From NCBI GenBank assembly GCA_033557465.1, contig CM066035.1, positions 903,805,309 to 903,869,308 of the forward strand: 64,000 bases of DNA. The letters run 5' to 3'. The notes beneath the pieces were generated by a model, which had not been told where the DNA came from, ran no database searches, and worked only from the letters and a program-made list of their open reading frames with translations. This document shows, piece by piece, positions 28,731 to 38,072 of the stretch. Made by a program: the position numbers and the translations under genes. Each line of letters opens with the position of its first letter. The stretch's first letter is position 1. This DNA comes from Ichthyophis bannanicus (Eukaryota; Chordata; Amphibia; Gymnophiona; Ichthyophiidae).

Positions 28731-30511
28731 CCCCTGAGGGGTTGGAGCCTGCTGAGCTACAGTAGCTGCTGCAGGCTTAGCTCGTGCTTGTTTGGATTGC
28801 TGACGCTTAGCAGTATAGCGAGGTTGAGAAGACTGCTGGCCAGTATTTGAAGCAACTCTGGCCTTCTTATAGTAAGGCCTTTTAAAAGACTTTTTCTTAG
28901 TAGGAATTGAAGTGGACTTTGAAAGTCTTTCCAAGGTGGCATTTTCAGCATCCATCTGGGTGGCTTTGATTTGCCACTCTTCCCCAAATAAGTTCTCACC
29001 TGTACAGGGCAGATTCCGTAAGCCATCTAGAACCCAAGGTTCCAGATCAGAGGCCTGGAGCCAAGCAAGACGTCGGGCTGCAATAGCAATGCCCGAAGCC
29101 CTACTGGCTCCCTCAAAGGAATCATATGCTGCCCTATTAGAGAACTTAGAAACCTCTAAGAGTTGTTTCACTAGGGAAAGGAATCCCTGCTTTTTATCCT
29201 CAGGGATAAAGGGGGCAAAATGCCGCACCTTTTTGGCAAGTTCCTCCAGGAACATGCCCATATAGAGACTGTAGGAATTAATCCTGGCTATAAGCATACT
29301 AGCCTGGAAAATTTTCCTACCAAAAGAGTCCAAAGTCTTACATTCCCGTCCTGGAGGGGTGGAAGAGTGCCTTTTGGTACTCCTAATCTTCTTCATTGCA
29401 GACTTCACCACAATAGAGTGGTGGGGCAATTGAGTCTTTTGGAAACCAGGAGAAGGAGGGACCCTATACATGGTGTCCAACCTACGGGAATAAGGAGACA
29501 AAGTCAAAGGATTTTCCCAGAAATCCATCAGTTGTTCTTGAAGGATTTCATGGATAGGCAGGGTAACTGCCTCCTTAGGGGCCTTTGAGTATCCCAAAAT
29601 ATCCAGTTTTTTGGATCTGGGTTCCTTTTCAGAGGATGTGGTAATAGAAAGGGCTGTAGCCATATCTAAAACAAAGTCCTGGAAGGACAAATCCTCTGGA
29701 GGGGACATTCTCCTTTTAGGAGAAGAGGGCTCCTCAGGTAAGTTGAGTGAAAACTCAGCAGAATCATCAGAGGAGTGAAAATCCTCAGAGGAATCGGTGC
29801 TTTCCTCTAACGCACGATACGCGTACCGATCGGTATCGATATCGGGCGTATCGGGTATGGAACCGGTATGGAGCGAAAGCCCATACGGTACCGACTTGCG
29901 TTTAGAGGTGGACGGCCTCGATACCGGCATGGCGGACGATACCGGTATCGGGCCCGGAACCGCTGAAAGCGGAACCGATGGCGTTGCAGCTTTAATGAAA
30001 GCCATGACGGCCTGCTGCATGGACTGTACAGTATCGCCCATGGACGCCATAGCTGCCTGGATGTCGGTACCGGAGTGACCCGGTACCCCAGAGCAGGCTA
30101 ACAGGTGATCTGTCGAGGCCGTAGCATCGATATCAACCTGAGACCCCTGAATTGGCGTTTTTGGAAGTTGGACTTCCCGCCGGGGTTGTTTGGCTGGGGC
30201 AGGGTCCTCAAGTTCTAAGCTAAGAGCCTCTCGATGCTTTGAAGGAGATTTGCTCTTTGAGGACTTGCCCACAGAAGGTTTGGTTACCTGAGATCCATCC
30301 GGAGAAGAAGACCTGGATGACTGTGATGCTGTATTCGGAATTTGTTGGCCCGGTTCTGCAGCCCACGTTTAGACATGTGGGAGCAAGATGGGCAGTCCGG
30401 TATGGAATGGTCAGGCCCCAAACATTTCAGACACCAGTCATGGGTGTCTGTGACTGAAATAACAGCATTACATTTGGTACACTTCTTAAATCCAGGGGCT
30501 GGCTTCTCCAT
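28725..30511 (-). pseudogene. E7 gag, one N-terminal frameshift
   Basis: N-terminus MEKPAPGFKKCTKC at 30511 with zinc-binding CTKC..HDWCLKCLGPDH. A frameshift near 30290 follows, after which 515 codons are open to 28725. Order: basic linker; Ser/Pro/Val low-complexity part encoded by GGTACC/GGTATC-rich DNA (about 29815-30085); PEDLSFQDFVLDMATAL; SPGFQKTQLPHHSIVVKSAM; ARINSYSLYMGMFLEEL; DLEPWVLDGLRNLPCTGENLFG; a basic Gln/Ala tail ending PTPQGF-stop. Confidence 0.88.
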
Positions 30512-30689
30512 GAGGAGAAATTGAGTAGGCCGAGAGGCCTCTCTGAAGTGACCAAAAAGCTAAAAATAAGAAAAAAGAATTATAATTTTTTAAAGAAAGA
30601 AAGAAAAAACCGGCGATACCGGTATCGGTATGGGGAAGGCAGGTACGCGGTCTAAAGAAACAAATAAAATAACAATTTCTTCAGCGGTG

Positions 30690-30885
30690 ACAGGAACACG
30701 ACCTGCTGGCTCCGCGGAAAAAGAGAAACTGAGGAGAGCTGTTCAGGAAGGCGGGAAGGCAGTGCGCATGTGCAGTGGGAGGTCCCAAAAGCTTCTATTC
30801 TAAGAAGCTGGGGAGCTTTCCCGCACGGGCTCCGTCGGTACCGACGTACCCATATGTGAGGACTTATTCCTGCTTGTTCCTGGAG
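30690..30885 (-). repeat. E7 5' ITR and leader boundary
   Basis: Preceded by the conserved leader block GCGGTGACAGGAACACGACC through CTCCGCGG (about 30682-30716), shared with E1, E6 and E8. The palindrome CGTCGGTACCGACG is at about 30833-30846. Ends CCTGGAG then AT (30886-30887). Confidence 0.82.
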
Positions 30886-30887
30886 AT

Positions 30888-31443
30888 AAGGCTTATATCC
30901 TAACACCAGCCACAGGGCTTTCTCATATGTGGCGCCAACACTGTGGAACCAACTCCCACCAGAACTACGAGCTAGCAATGACCTTCTAGACTTCAGAAAG
31001 AAACTCAAAACGCACATTTTCCAAACACATTTCAACCTGAACTAAACCCACAGATGGAGCAGCCCCTGACCACTGTGTCCAAGAAGATTATCCTGTATAT
31101 ATGTATTTATGTATATCTGTAAATGAACTCCCCCATAGCTAAGAAGTGTTAACTCTGTATGATGTGCTTTTCTGACAATCTGTATGTAAGCAAAATTTGT
31201 ACCTGCCTTGATTCGACAGTCCAAGAAGATTATCCTGTATATATGTATTTATGTATATATGTAAATGAACTCCCCCATAGCTAAGAAGTGTTAACTCTGT
31301 ATGATGTGTTTTTCTGACAATCTGTATGTAAACAAAATTTGTACCTGCCTTGATTCGGCAGTTTCACAATAGTAATTCTACCCGCTTCTGATCGCTGGAA
31401 GGAGCGGGCTACAAATGCTTGCTAAATAAATAAATAAATAAAT
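30888..31443 (+). mobile_element. L2-like LINE 3' end
   Basis: Translates as AFSYVAPTLWNQLPPELRA and LLDFRKKLKTHIFQTHF, the C-terminus of an L2/CR1-group ORF2, then a 3' UTR and an (AAAT)n tail at 31421-31442. The UTR contains a direct duplication of about 142 bp (31079-31220 and 31221-31362). Plus strand, 5'-truncated. Confidence 0.75.
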
Positions 31444-32349
31444 CCTGAATTATAACAGGAGATAACAGGGTGTGGAGAACCCTCACAGTCGTGGAAAATG
31501 ACTGAGGAGCCTTTCCCAAGCATATAGAATAGTCATCAGAGACAAAACCCCATGCTTTCTAGCAAGGGCCCATAGTAGAAAGCTTCGCTGTAAGATTGCA
31601 GAGAGCATTATGCAGGAGAATTAAGAAATAAAGCTGGCTGTAGGTCAACTCTGCTGCCAAATCCAAGAAAATGGAGCTGGCAAGAAAAGAAGATAGTGTG
31701 ATAAGCCTGAAGTGATTAGGATTATCCAAGATAGATGAAAGCACTATCTTGGAATCACTACTAAGGCCAGACAGAAAGTAGTGGAAGACAGACTGGAAAC
31801 TTGTGGAAAAGTACCAGTAGTCCAATCACTGGAACTCCTGCATGGCCAGCTGCTGAATGAGACAGCAGAGAGAATCTTCCTGTGTAAAACAGAGAGAACA
31901 GACAAAGGAGAGGAGAAATTCCTGTCCCTGTCTGATGAGCTGCTCAGAGAAAAGAGGGGAATTTATTCAAGGGAAAAAACTCTACACTGGAATGAAAGGC
32001 TAGAGAAGCTCTGCAGTGATATGGTACCACTCATTCAGGGGGAACCCTGGATGAGAGGGTAGAGAAAGAGGAGCTGAAGGGTGACTTACCATATGGTAAG
32101 TCTGCGGAAGGAAAAAAAATTCATGTTGGGACAGAAAAACTATCATGGGATAGTTGTTAACTTCTCTTCTTGGTAGGAAGAAGCGGAGAAACCTGTGACC
32201 CATATACATGAATATCCTGACAGCTCAGCATATCTAGGAGGAAAAGGATGTCCTGAAGAAAGGAATCCATGTGTAGAGTTTTGAAGGAAAAAACAGTGAA
32301 AAAACTTCTGCTAAGAAGAAGTTAACTGTAAGTTGTAACCCTCAGGAAC
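31444..32349. other. Degenerate E6 interior, right of E7
   Basis: 31560-31640 still resembles the RNase H part of E7 and E8 (..GGGCCCATAGT.. and ..GCTTCGCTG.. blocks). The rest to 32349 holds no readable RT. No gene. Confidence 0.45.
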
Positions 32350-34512
32350 CTATGGTTGCTGGGTTTGTTCAGCCTGGCTAGAGTTTGGACTGTTCAGACC
32401 AGGACGAGGTGTCCCCTGCTTGGGAACATCTGGATGATGGGCAGGAGAAGAGTGAAACCTTCTTTTCCTAGGGAAAGAAGGTTTGGTAGGACATTTCCTA
32501 CCCACTGGGGAAGGAGAAGGTTTAGGATGGCCCCCAGAAACAGGGAAGTCAGTGGAGCAATGAGCAACCTGACATAAAGCCTCCCTATTGAAGAGATTTT
32601 CTCCAGTACAATGAGAATTACCCAGTCTTTGTTGTGCCCATCTGTTCAAGTCTGAAGCCTGGAGCCAGGCTCTACGACGTGCTCCTATGGCAATAGCAGA
32701 GGATCTGCTAACAGACTCAAAAGAGTCTAGAGAAGCACGAGAAAGAAACCAAGAGATATTCTGGCTATGACTAAGAAGTAGGGAATAGTCTGCAGCCTTG
32801 GGCTCTGATAGAAAAGGAGTCAAAAGAGATAATTTCCTTGTGACCTCCTGGAGAGATAGACTCATATAAAAAATATAAGAGATAATTCTTGTTGCCAGCA
32901 TAGATGTTTGGAAGGTTTGACGTCCAAGGGCATCAAGTGCTCTAGATGCACGACCTGGCGGATAAGAAGAATGCTTCTTCTTGCTTTTCACCTTCCTCAT
33001 TGCTGATTCCACTACAATGGAATGATGGGGAAGTTGAGTCTTTTGAAACCCTGGAGAGGGGGCACCTGATACAGAACATCAGTTGCTGTAGAAGGTGAGG
33101 AAACCCTTAAAGGTGTTTCCCATATTTTCAGAAGAAGATCCTGCAAAGAATGATGTAAAGGAAGCATTATATTTTCCTTTCTTGCAGGAGAGCCTTGAGT
33201 AAGATCACAGCCAGGGATAGGAATAGCAAGGAATGCTGCCATACCAAGGAGAAATTTCTGAAAAGAAGGATCTCCAATTGGAACCATCCCTGGATAGGCT
33301 GAAGTCGAAGGAGCAGCCTGGGCACCAGAGGATGTACTGGTCCGGTGCAGAAAAAGAGCCACACTAGATGGATACTGGTACTGGCAGTCACGATTAGAGA
33401 CAGTCAGAACTGCATCGTCCATGCCAGGTATCGACTCCAAACTAGGTATAGAAAGGAGCGATCCTGGTGAAAAAAGCATGGAAGTGGCTGGTCCCGATGT
33501 TACTGCAGGAATCGACATCGATACCGATACCGGTAGCTGTGCCGGAATCGGAGGCGATAACGCCATCGAAACAGTCAGTCATCGGAGGCTGCTCAAGCGG
33601 TACCGAGGCAACCATAAACCCTTGGTGAGTATCCTCGGAACTGCGCATCCGGAATCAATAGGCGTCGGTTCCGAGACGCGTCGGTACCTAGTCTTCTAGA
33701 CTAGATATCGATTCCAGACTCAGCATCGAAGGGAGTGAGTCTATCGATGCATGTCTGAAGGGTACCTACGTCGGTGGTGGTATCGGTGATGGCGATACTG
33801 GAAAGTCAATCTGGGACGTATCGACCGGTCCCGAAGGTACCGAGGACGCCAGATGACGATCCCTGGTGAAGAGTGAATCACTCAACACCGGTGCCGATGC
33901 CGGGGTATCGGTACCGCTCGAAGCGGATGCCACCACCGAGCATGGCTCAGATACTGGAAAGTCAAACTGGGACGTATCGATCGGTCCCGAAGGTACTGAG
34001 GACGCCAGATGACTTTCCCTGGTGAAGAGTGAATCACTCAACACCGGTACCGATGCCGGGGTATTGGTACCGCTCGAAGCGGATGCCATCACCGAGCATG
34101 GCTCAGGTATGTTCTGTGAGGGGTGAGCCCCAGGAACAACCTGAAACCCCTGAAAGGCTTTGGAGACCGAAGACTCCCGCCGGGATTTTGAAGCCAATAG
34201 GGTCTTGAGGGCAAGGCCGGAGCCGTCATCATGCTTGGCATGAGACCTACCACTCAAGGATTGGCTAGTCTTAACAGACTGTTTGTGGGTTACCTGATCC
34301 TGTAGAGAAGAATTGGTCGGTGCCCTGACACTGGAAGGGAACTCGGTATCGAGGGAAACCCGAAAGGGAAAATCTCTTCTCATAAAATTGTAGCCTAATA
34401 GCTCCGGAGGAAAAGGGGCAGGACCCAAACAGGTTAGACACCAGTTGTTGGAGTCTAAAAAGAAAACTGTATTGCCACAGTTAAGGCACTTCTTAGGAGA
34501 AGAAGGCTCCAT
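32350..34512 (-). pseudogene. E6 gag with internal 156-bp duplication
   Basis: Start at 34512 (MEPSSPKKCLNCG) with CLNC..NWCLTCLG, where the family His is Asn. Segments are 33766-34512, 33012-33566 and 32350-33012, separated by frame changes. Late blocks: LQGFKRLNFPIIPL, then ESAMRKVKSKKKHSS, TRIISYIFYMSLSL, ASDLNRWAQQRLGNSHCTGENLF. The linker has two tandem 52-residue units (33795-33950, 33951-34106). It ends QTQQP-TAG, so the family TTT-TGA-C junction is absent or lost here. Confidence 0.8.
33795..34106 (-). repeat. Tandem 156-bp in-frame repeat in E6 gag
   Basis: Two copies (33795-33950 and 33951-34106), each encoding EPCSVxASASSGTxTPAS through DTSQxDFPVS. They differ at few positions. 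Length is 52 codons, so the frame is kept. Confidence 0.85.
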
Positions 34513-34689
34513 GATGGAGAGGCCTTACAGGCCCAAAAAATTTAAGACATAAACTGAGGGAAAAACTTCCCTGAGTTTGAGAAAAAGAAAAGAAAAAACC
34601 CACCGGCGGTACCGGTGGAGGCGGGAAAAACAGCCGCGACCACAAGAAAACAAAGAATTAAAGAATTAAAAAAGAAATTTTCTGCGGTG

Positions 34690-34885
34690 ACAGGAGTACG
34701 TCCTGCCGGCTCCGCGGAAAAACGAAAACTGAGGAGAGACAGTTGGAAAGGCGGGAAGGCAGCACGCAGGCACTGTGGGATGCTCCCAAAAGCTTTCTGA
34801 TTGGACGCTGGGGAGCGTTCCCGCGCAGGCTCCGTCGGTACCGACGTACCCATATGTGAAGACTCATTCCTGCTTGTTCCTGGAG
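34690..34885 (-). repeat. E6 5' ITR
   Basis: Leader block with CTCCGCGG then ITR with CGTCGGTACCGACG. Terminus GTGAAGACTCATTCC matches only the E6 ICR. Ends CCTGGAG then AT. Confidence 0.82.
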
Positions 34886-37072
34886 ATTGCATTTTTTGAG
34901 AGATGAGTGGTCTCTGCTACAGAGTTTAAAAAAAAAAAAGGGGGAGGGGGTTGGCTTTATCGGCTGATTCTTTTTACATGTGCTCATCAGGTTACCTGCC
35001 TTCGGGCAGCCATTTTCTACTTCTTACCGATACTTCTTAATCTGCCCCCTACTGCAGAGGTTTTGTTTGATTGACACAGAGGTTCAACACATCCACAGAG
35101 CTGGGTGACATCAGCATGCAGCTCCTGGATCAGATGCGTGGTCTCCCAAAGCTCATGAGATCCTATCTCCTCAGGCCTCCTGTGTTGCAGTCTGCTTGAG
35201 TTCTCTCCATTTATTTCATTCACTGGCTCCACACAGAAATAACAACCTTGAAGAGTGCCTCATTTAAATTAAACCCTCGTAGAAATGGCCGATGGGGCGC
35301 TTCTCCTACCCCACTGCGATGGTCTCAGGTAGCTGCAGGGATTTCTACCAGAAAACAGGGTGCTTTCTCCCTTCTCTAAAAAAACAGACCCTCTCCAGGT
35401 TCCTGCAAGAATGAATGCTAGTACTATAAAAGCCACAGACTCTCCAGGGTTGGGTACATCACCACAGTCTGGTAAAGTTTGTGCCAAAGTCAGTTCAGGA
35501 GGAAGTTCAGTAAAAGGGAAGGATGGCAGCAATGTTTCTACCCTTTCTAGTCCTCAGGGTTTTCATGTCTCCACTACTCCCTGTAAAGTTGAAACTCAGA
35601 CGCCACTCACAAACAATCCTCTACAACTTCTGAGCTGGTAATCCCCGTGACAAGTCTAAAGCACATAGTAAAAGCCTCCAGGAAACAGCAGAGTTCTCTT
35701 GAGAGCACACAATCCTTGGGATGATGTAGAGACAGTTCGTCCATCTTCTGCCAAGCACTCCTTTTCTGCCACTACTGAACTGGGGAGGGGATTTTCAATT
35801 GTGAGTGTATGTTTTCAGGTTTTCTGTTACAAGATATATGTGATGATATCAGTGAATTTACGCAACTTTTCCTTTTTCTGTTGTTGCCAGGAAAGCTTTA
35901 TATAAATTTTAAATAAATGTAAAACAACTATGTAGGGGTTTTGGTTTTCCACAGGGAGCGCTCCATAGCCTTAAGACCTTCTTAGCCAAACATTATGCAA
36001 ACTGACCATCACACACTTGATTGAGAAATTTATTCAAGACCTCACTACCTTGCCACAATCTAAATCTACAGTGCCCCTCTTCCCCCCATGGGGTATTCCA
36101 CAATTACTTCAAAACACAGAATAGGCTGACCCCTTATCTGGCTCTTATCACCTCTGATCTCATCTCAAATTCATTAGGGAACTCATCCATAGATGTTTTT
36201 TCCCTGCTTACATGGAGGAATTTCCAGGCAACCCATCGTAACTGGGAAAACTGGACATTGCTTCTTAAGGTGGACTACCAGCTTACACCAAAACAGATCG
36301 AGCATGGGAACTCAATGTCATCCTTGTCTAACACATCAAGTCAGTCTGAGCCTTTGGGATAAGCCTAGCTTAAACATCTCTCATAGAAAACATTCTTCAT
36401 CGTCATCATGGCCACCATCCCCTCTTATTAGATATTCAGCTTTGTAGTGGACAGACAGCTTGAGTGGATGCAGCACAGAAAACCCCACGCGTGCTCAGGG
36501 GGTCCCTGCAGAAAAAGTCTCCTGATTTGGGACAGCACGCATTTGATCTGGGAGCTGCACAATGATGTCACACAGCTGTATGAATGCACTGTAGTAGTAT
36601 TTTGCTATCTCCAGACATGAGACAACTTTCACCATTTGTTCTTTTACAGACCCTGGTCACCTTTGTTCCATAAAAGGAGGACAGGGATAGTCACCCAGAC
36701 TAAACAAACAGGATGCCAGCTCAAATCTCTTATACCAGTTCTTTCATCAAGATTCTTCTTCTCTATCTACCTACTACAGAACAGACATCTTCAAATTCAT
36801 CCACTAGGTTCTGTTTTGATTACAAGGTGTTTTCTTCCATCAAAAAACAGAATTGCGAACCACACTGCAATAAAAACAGGATTGGCCCATCCTGCTAAAC
36901 TAGCAGCTGTTCAATTTCAGTGGCTACAGTTCCTGCAATTTTGCTGCTGCACCTAGGTATCTATCTATCTATCTATATATCCCTTATTGTGGTGTCTAAG
37001 CATTTTCTAGGCTCAGTTGAGGTTCAAATAGAAAAAGAGGAATTTAGAAGTATTTCAAAATGAACTCCGCAC
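34886..37072. other. Host intron sequence; one unexplained open stretch
   Basis: No transposon ends recognised. A + strand frame at 35360-35641 encodes a Ser/Thr-rich 93-residue segment (SPGLGTSPQSGKVCAKVSS), then stops multiply, with AATAAA near 35911. It could be a processed-pseudogene scrap. An (ATCT)n tract lies at 36957-36976. Confidence 0.35.
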
Positions 37073-37147
37073 CTGACAGTAGTTGAGGACTTCTGCAAGT
37101 ATTCTCTGTTGATCTCCTGCATACGAAACTTCAGATACCACGCTGCC
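37073..37147 (-). CDS. Host gene exon B (unidentified gene)
   Basis: 75 bp, 25 codons, phase 0 at both ends. The acceptor is TTGTTTTGTTTTTTAATACT followed by AAATAG; the donor is CAG/GTGCGG. It encodes GSVVSEVSYAGDQQRILAEV then LNYCQ, which runs in frame into exon C. Intron A-B is only 198 bp; intron B-C is 22,757 bp. Confidence 0.62.
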
Positions 37148-37345
37148 CTATTTAGTATTAAAAAACAAAACAAGGTCTTTACATTTTTTTCTACACCACT
37201 GTCTAATTGGACTATGGGACTGTGTGGATAAGTTAAAGTAAGAAGTAAATAAAATTTGAAATTCTAATGCTTTAAATGACAGCAATGTATAAAATGTTGT
37301 GCCCAGTGTTTACTTTTAAAAAGAAATAAGCAAAAGATTCCTTAC

Positions 37346-37417
37346 ACATTCATAGTCTGGCTCATATTCATACACCACACTGCCAGTTTCTTCATATGCA
37401 GGTTCTCTAGGTGTCAC
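37346..37417 (-). CDS. Host gene exon A (unidentified gene)
   Basis: 72 bp, 24 codons, phase 0. The acceptor is TATTTCTGTACAG; the donor is TGT/GTAAGG. It encodes VTPREPAYEETGSVVYEYEP then DYEC, acidic and Tyr-rich. It shares the GSVV start motif with exon B. Earlier exons must lie further right or outside the window. Family not recognised. Confidence 0.6.
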
Positions 37418-37577
37418 CTGTACAGAAATACTGAGTTTAGCGTGTTAACACAGCCCACTTCTAGAATACAAGAACGAAAGCACACTGACTCGGAATGCCC
37501 ACTACACAACTGCAGAATGCTACAGACATCTGGCTCACACCATACACAGCAGGATAACACCCTTTGGACAGTTAAAG
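37418..37577. other. Host intron between exon A and E8
   Basis: Short unique sequence, no repeat or exon signature. Confidence 0.35.
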
Positions 37578-37579
37578 AA

Positions 37580-37957
37580 AGCATAGTTACTCACCTGTAA
37601 CAGGTGATCTCCGGGAACAGCAGGAATTTAGTCCTCACATATGGGTATCGTCGTTACCGACGGAGCCTGCGCGGGAACGCTCCCCAGCGTCCAATTAGAA
37701 TGCTTTTGGGAGCATTCCACAGCGCCTGCGTGCTGCCTTCCCGCCTTTCCCAACTGCCTCTCTCCAGTTGAGTTTTAGAGCTGAGACAAAGAGAGAGAGC
37801 GAGGGAAAGGAAAAGAGAGAGATAGAGAGATACAACTCCTAGGGGAGGTGGGTGGGTTGTGAGGACTAAATTCCTGCTGTTCCCGGAGATCACCTGTTAC
37901 AGGTGAGTAACTATGCTATCTTCAGGAACAAGCAGGAATGTAGTCATCACATATGGG
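37580..37957 (-). repeat. E8 3' ITR, spacer and ICR
   Basis: The 27-nt extension starts at 37580. The ITR palindrome is imperfect (CGTCGTTACCGACG). The GA-rich spacer is at 37788-37832. The G-rich block is at 37845-37858. ICR junction ATGCT/ATCTTC near 37916. Confidence 0.85.
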
Positions 37958-38072
37958 GACTCCCTAGCTTTAGGTGCCAGGGAGAGACCCCAGAAGTTGT
38001 GTGTCCCTAAGAAGGGCTCCACTTCCCCCATGGATCTCTGGCATCCTACCAGGGATGGTGGGCAGGAGTTGA

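Larger units (their letters stand above)
25302..30885 (-). mobile_element. E7: best-preserved DIRS element (subfamily A)
   Basis: Complete about 5.6-kb copy: 3' ITR 25302-25480, ICR 25571-25667, YR within 25764-28637, RT-RNase H-MT 26801-28724, gag 28725-30511, leader, 5' ITR about 30690-30885. RT-RH-MT and YR frames are fully open with all catalytic residues. The only break I see is one frameshift in the gag N-terminus near 30290. It lies inside E6, next to an L2-like LINE tail. Probably the youngest copy here. Confidence 0.93.
23530..34885 (-). mobile_element. E6: DIRS element (subfamily A) split by E7
   Basis: The left part (23530 to about 25299) has 3' ITR, ICR (23800-23896) and a short YR-end remnant. 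The right part (31444-34885) has a degenerate body, gag (32350-34512) and 5' ITR. The ICR carries the private variant GAGTCTTCACATATGG, whose complement CCATATGTGAAGACTC is the 5' terminus at about 34848-34865. That proves both ends belong to one copy. RT and YR are largely unrecognisable. Confidence 0.8.

Noticed and set aside
14211..37417. Naming the host gene (for example a BEN-domain family member)
   Set aside because: The exons show only a coiled-coil-like stretch; I could not match them to any protein with confidence.
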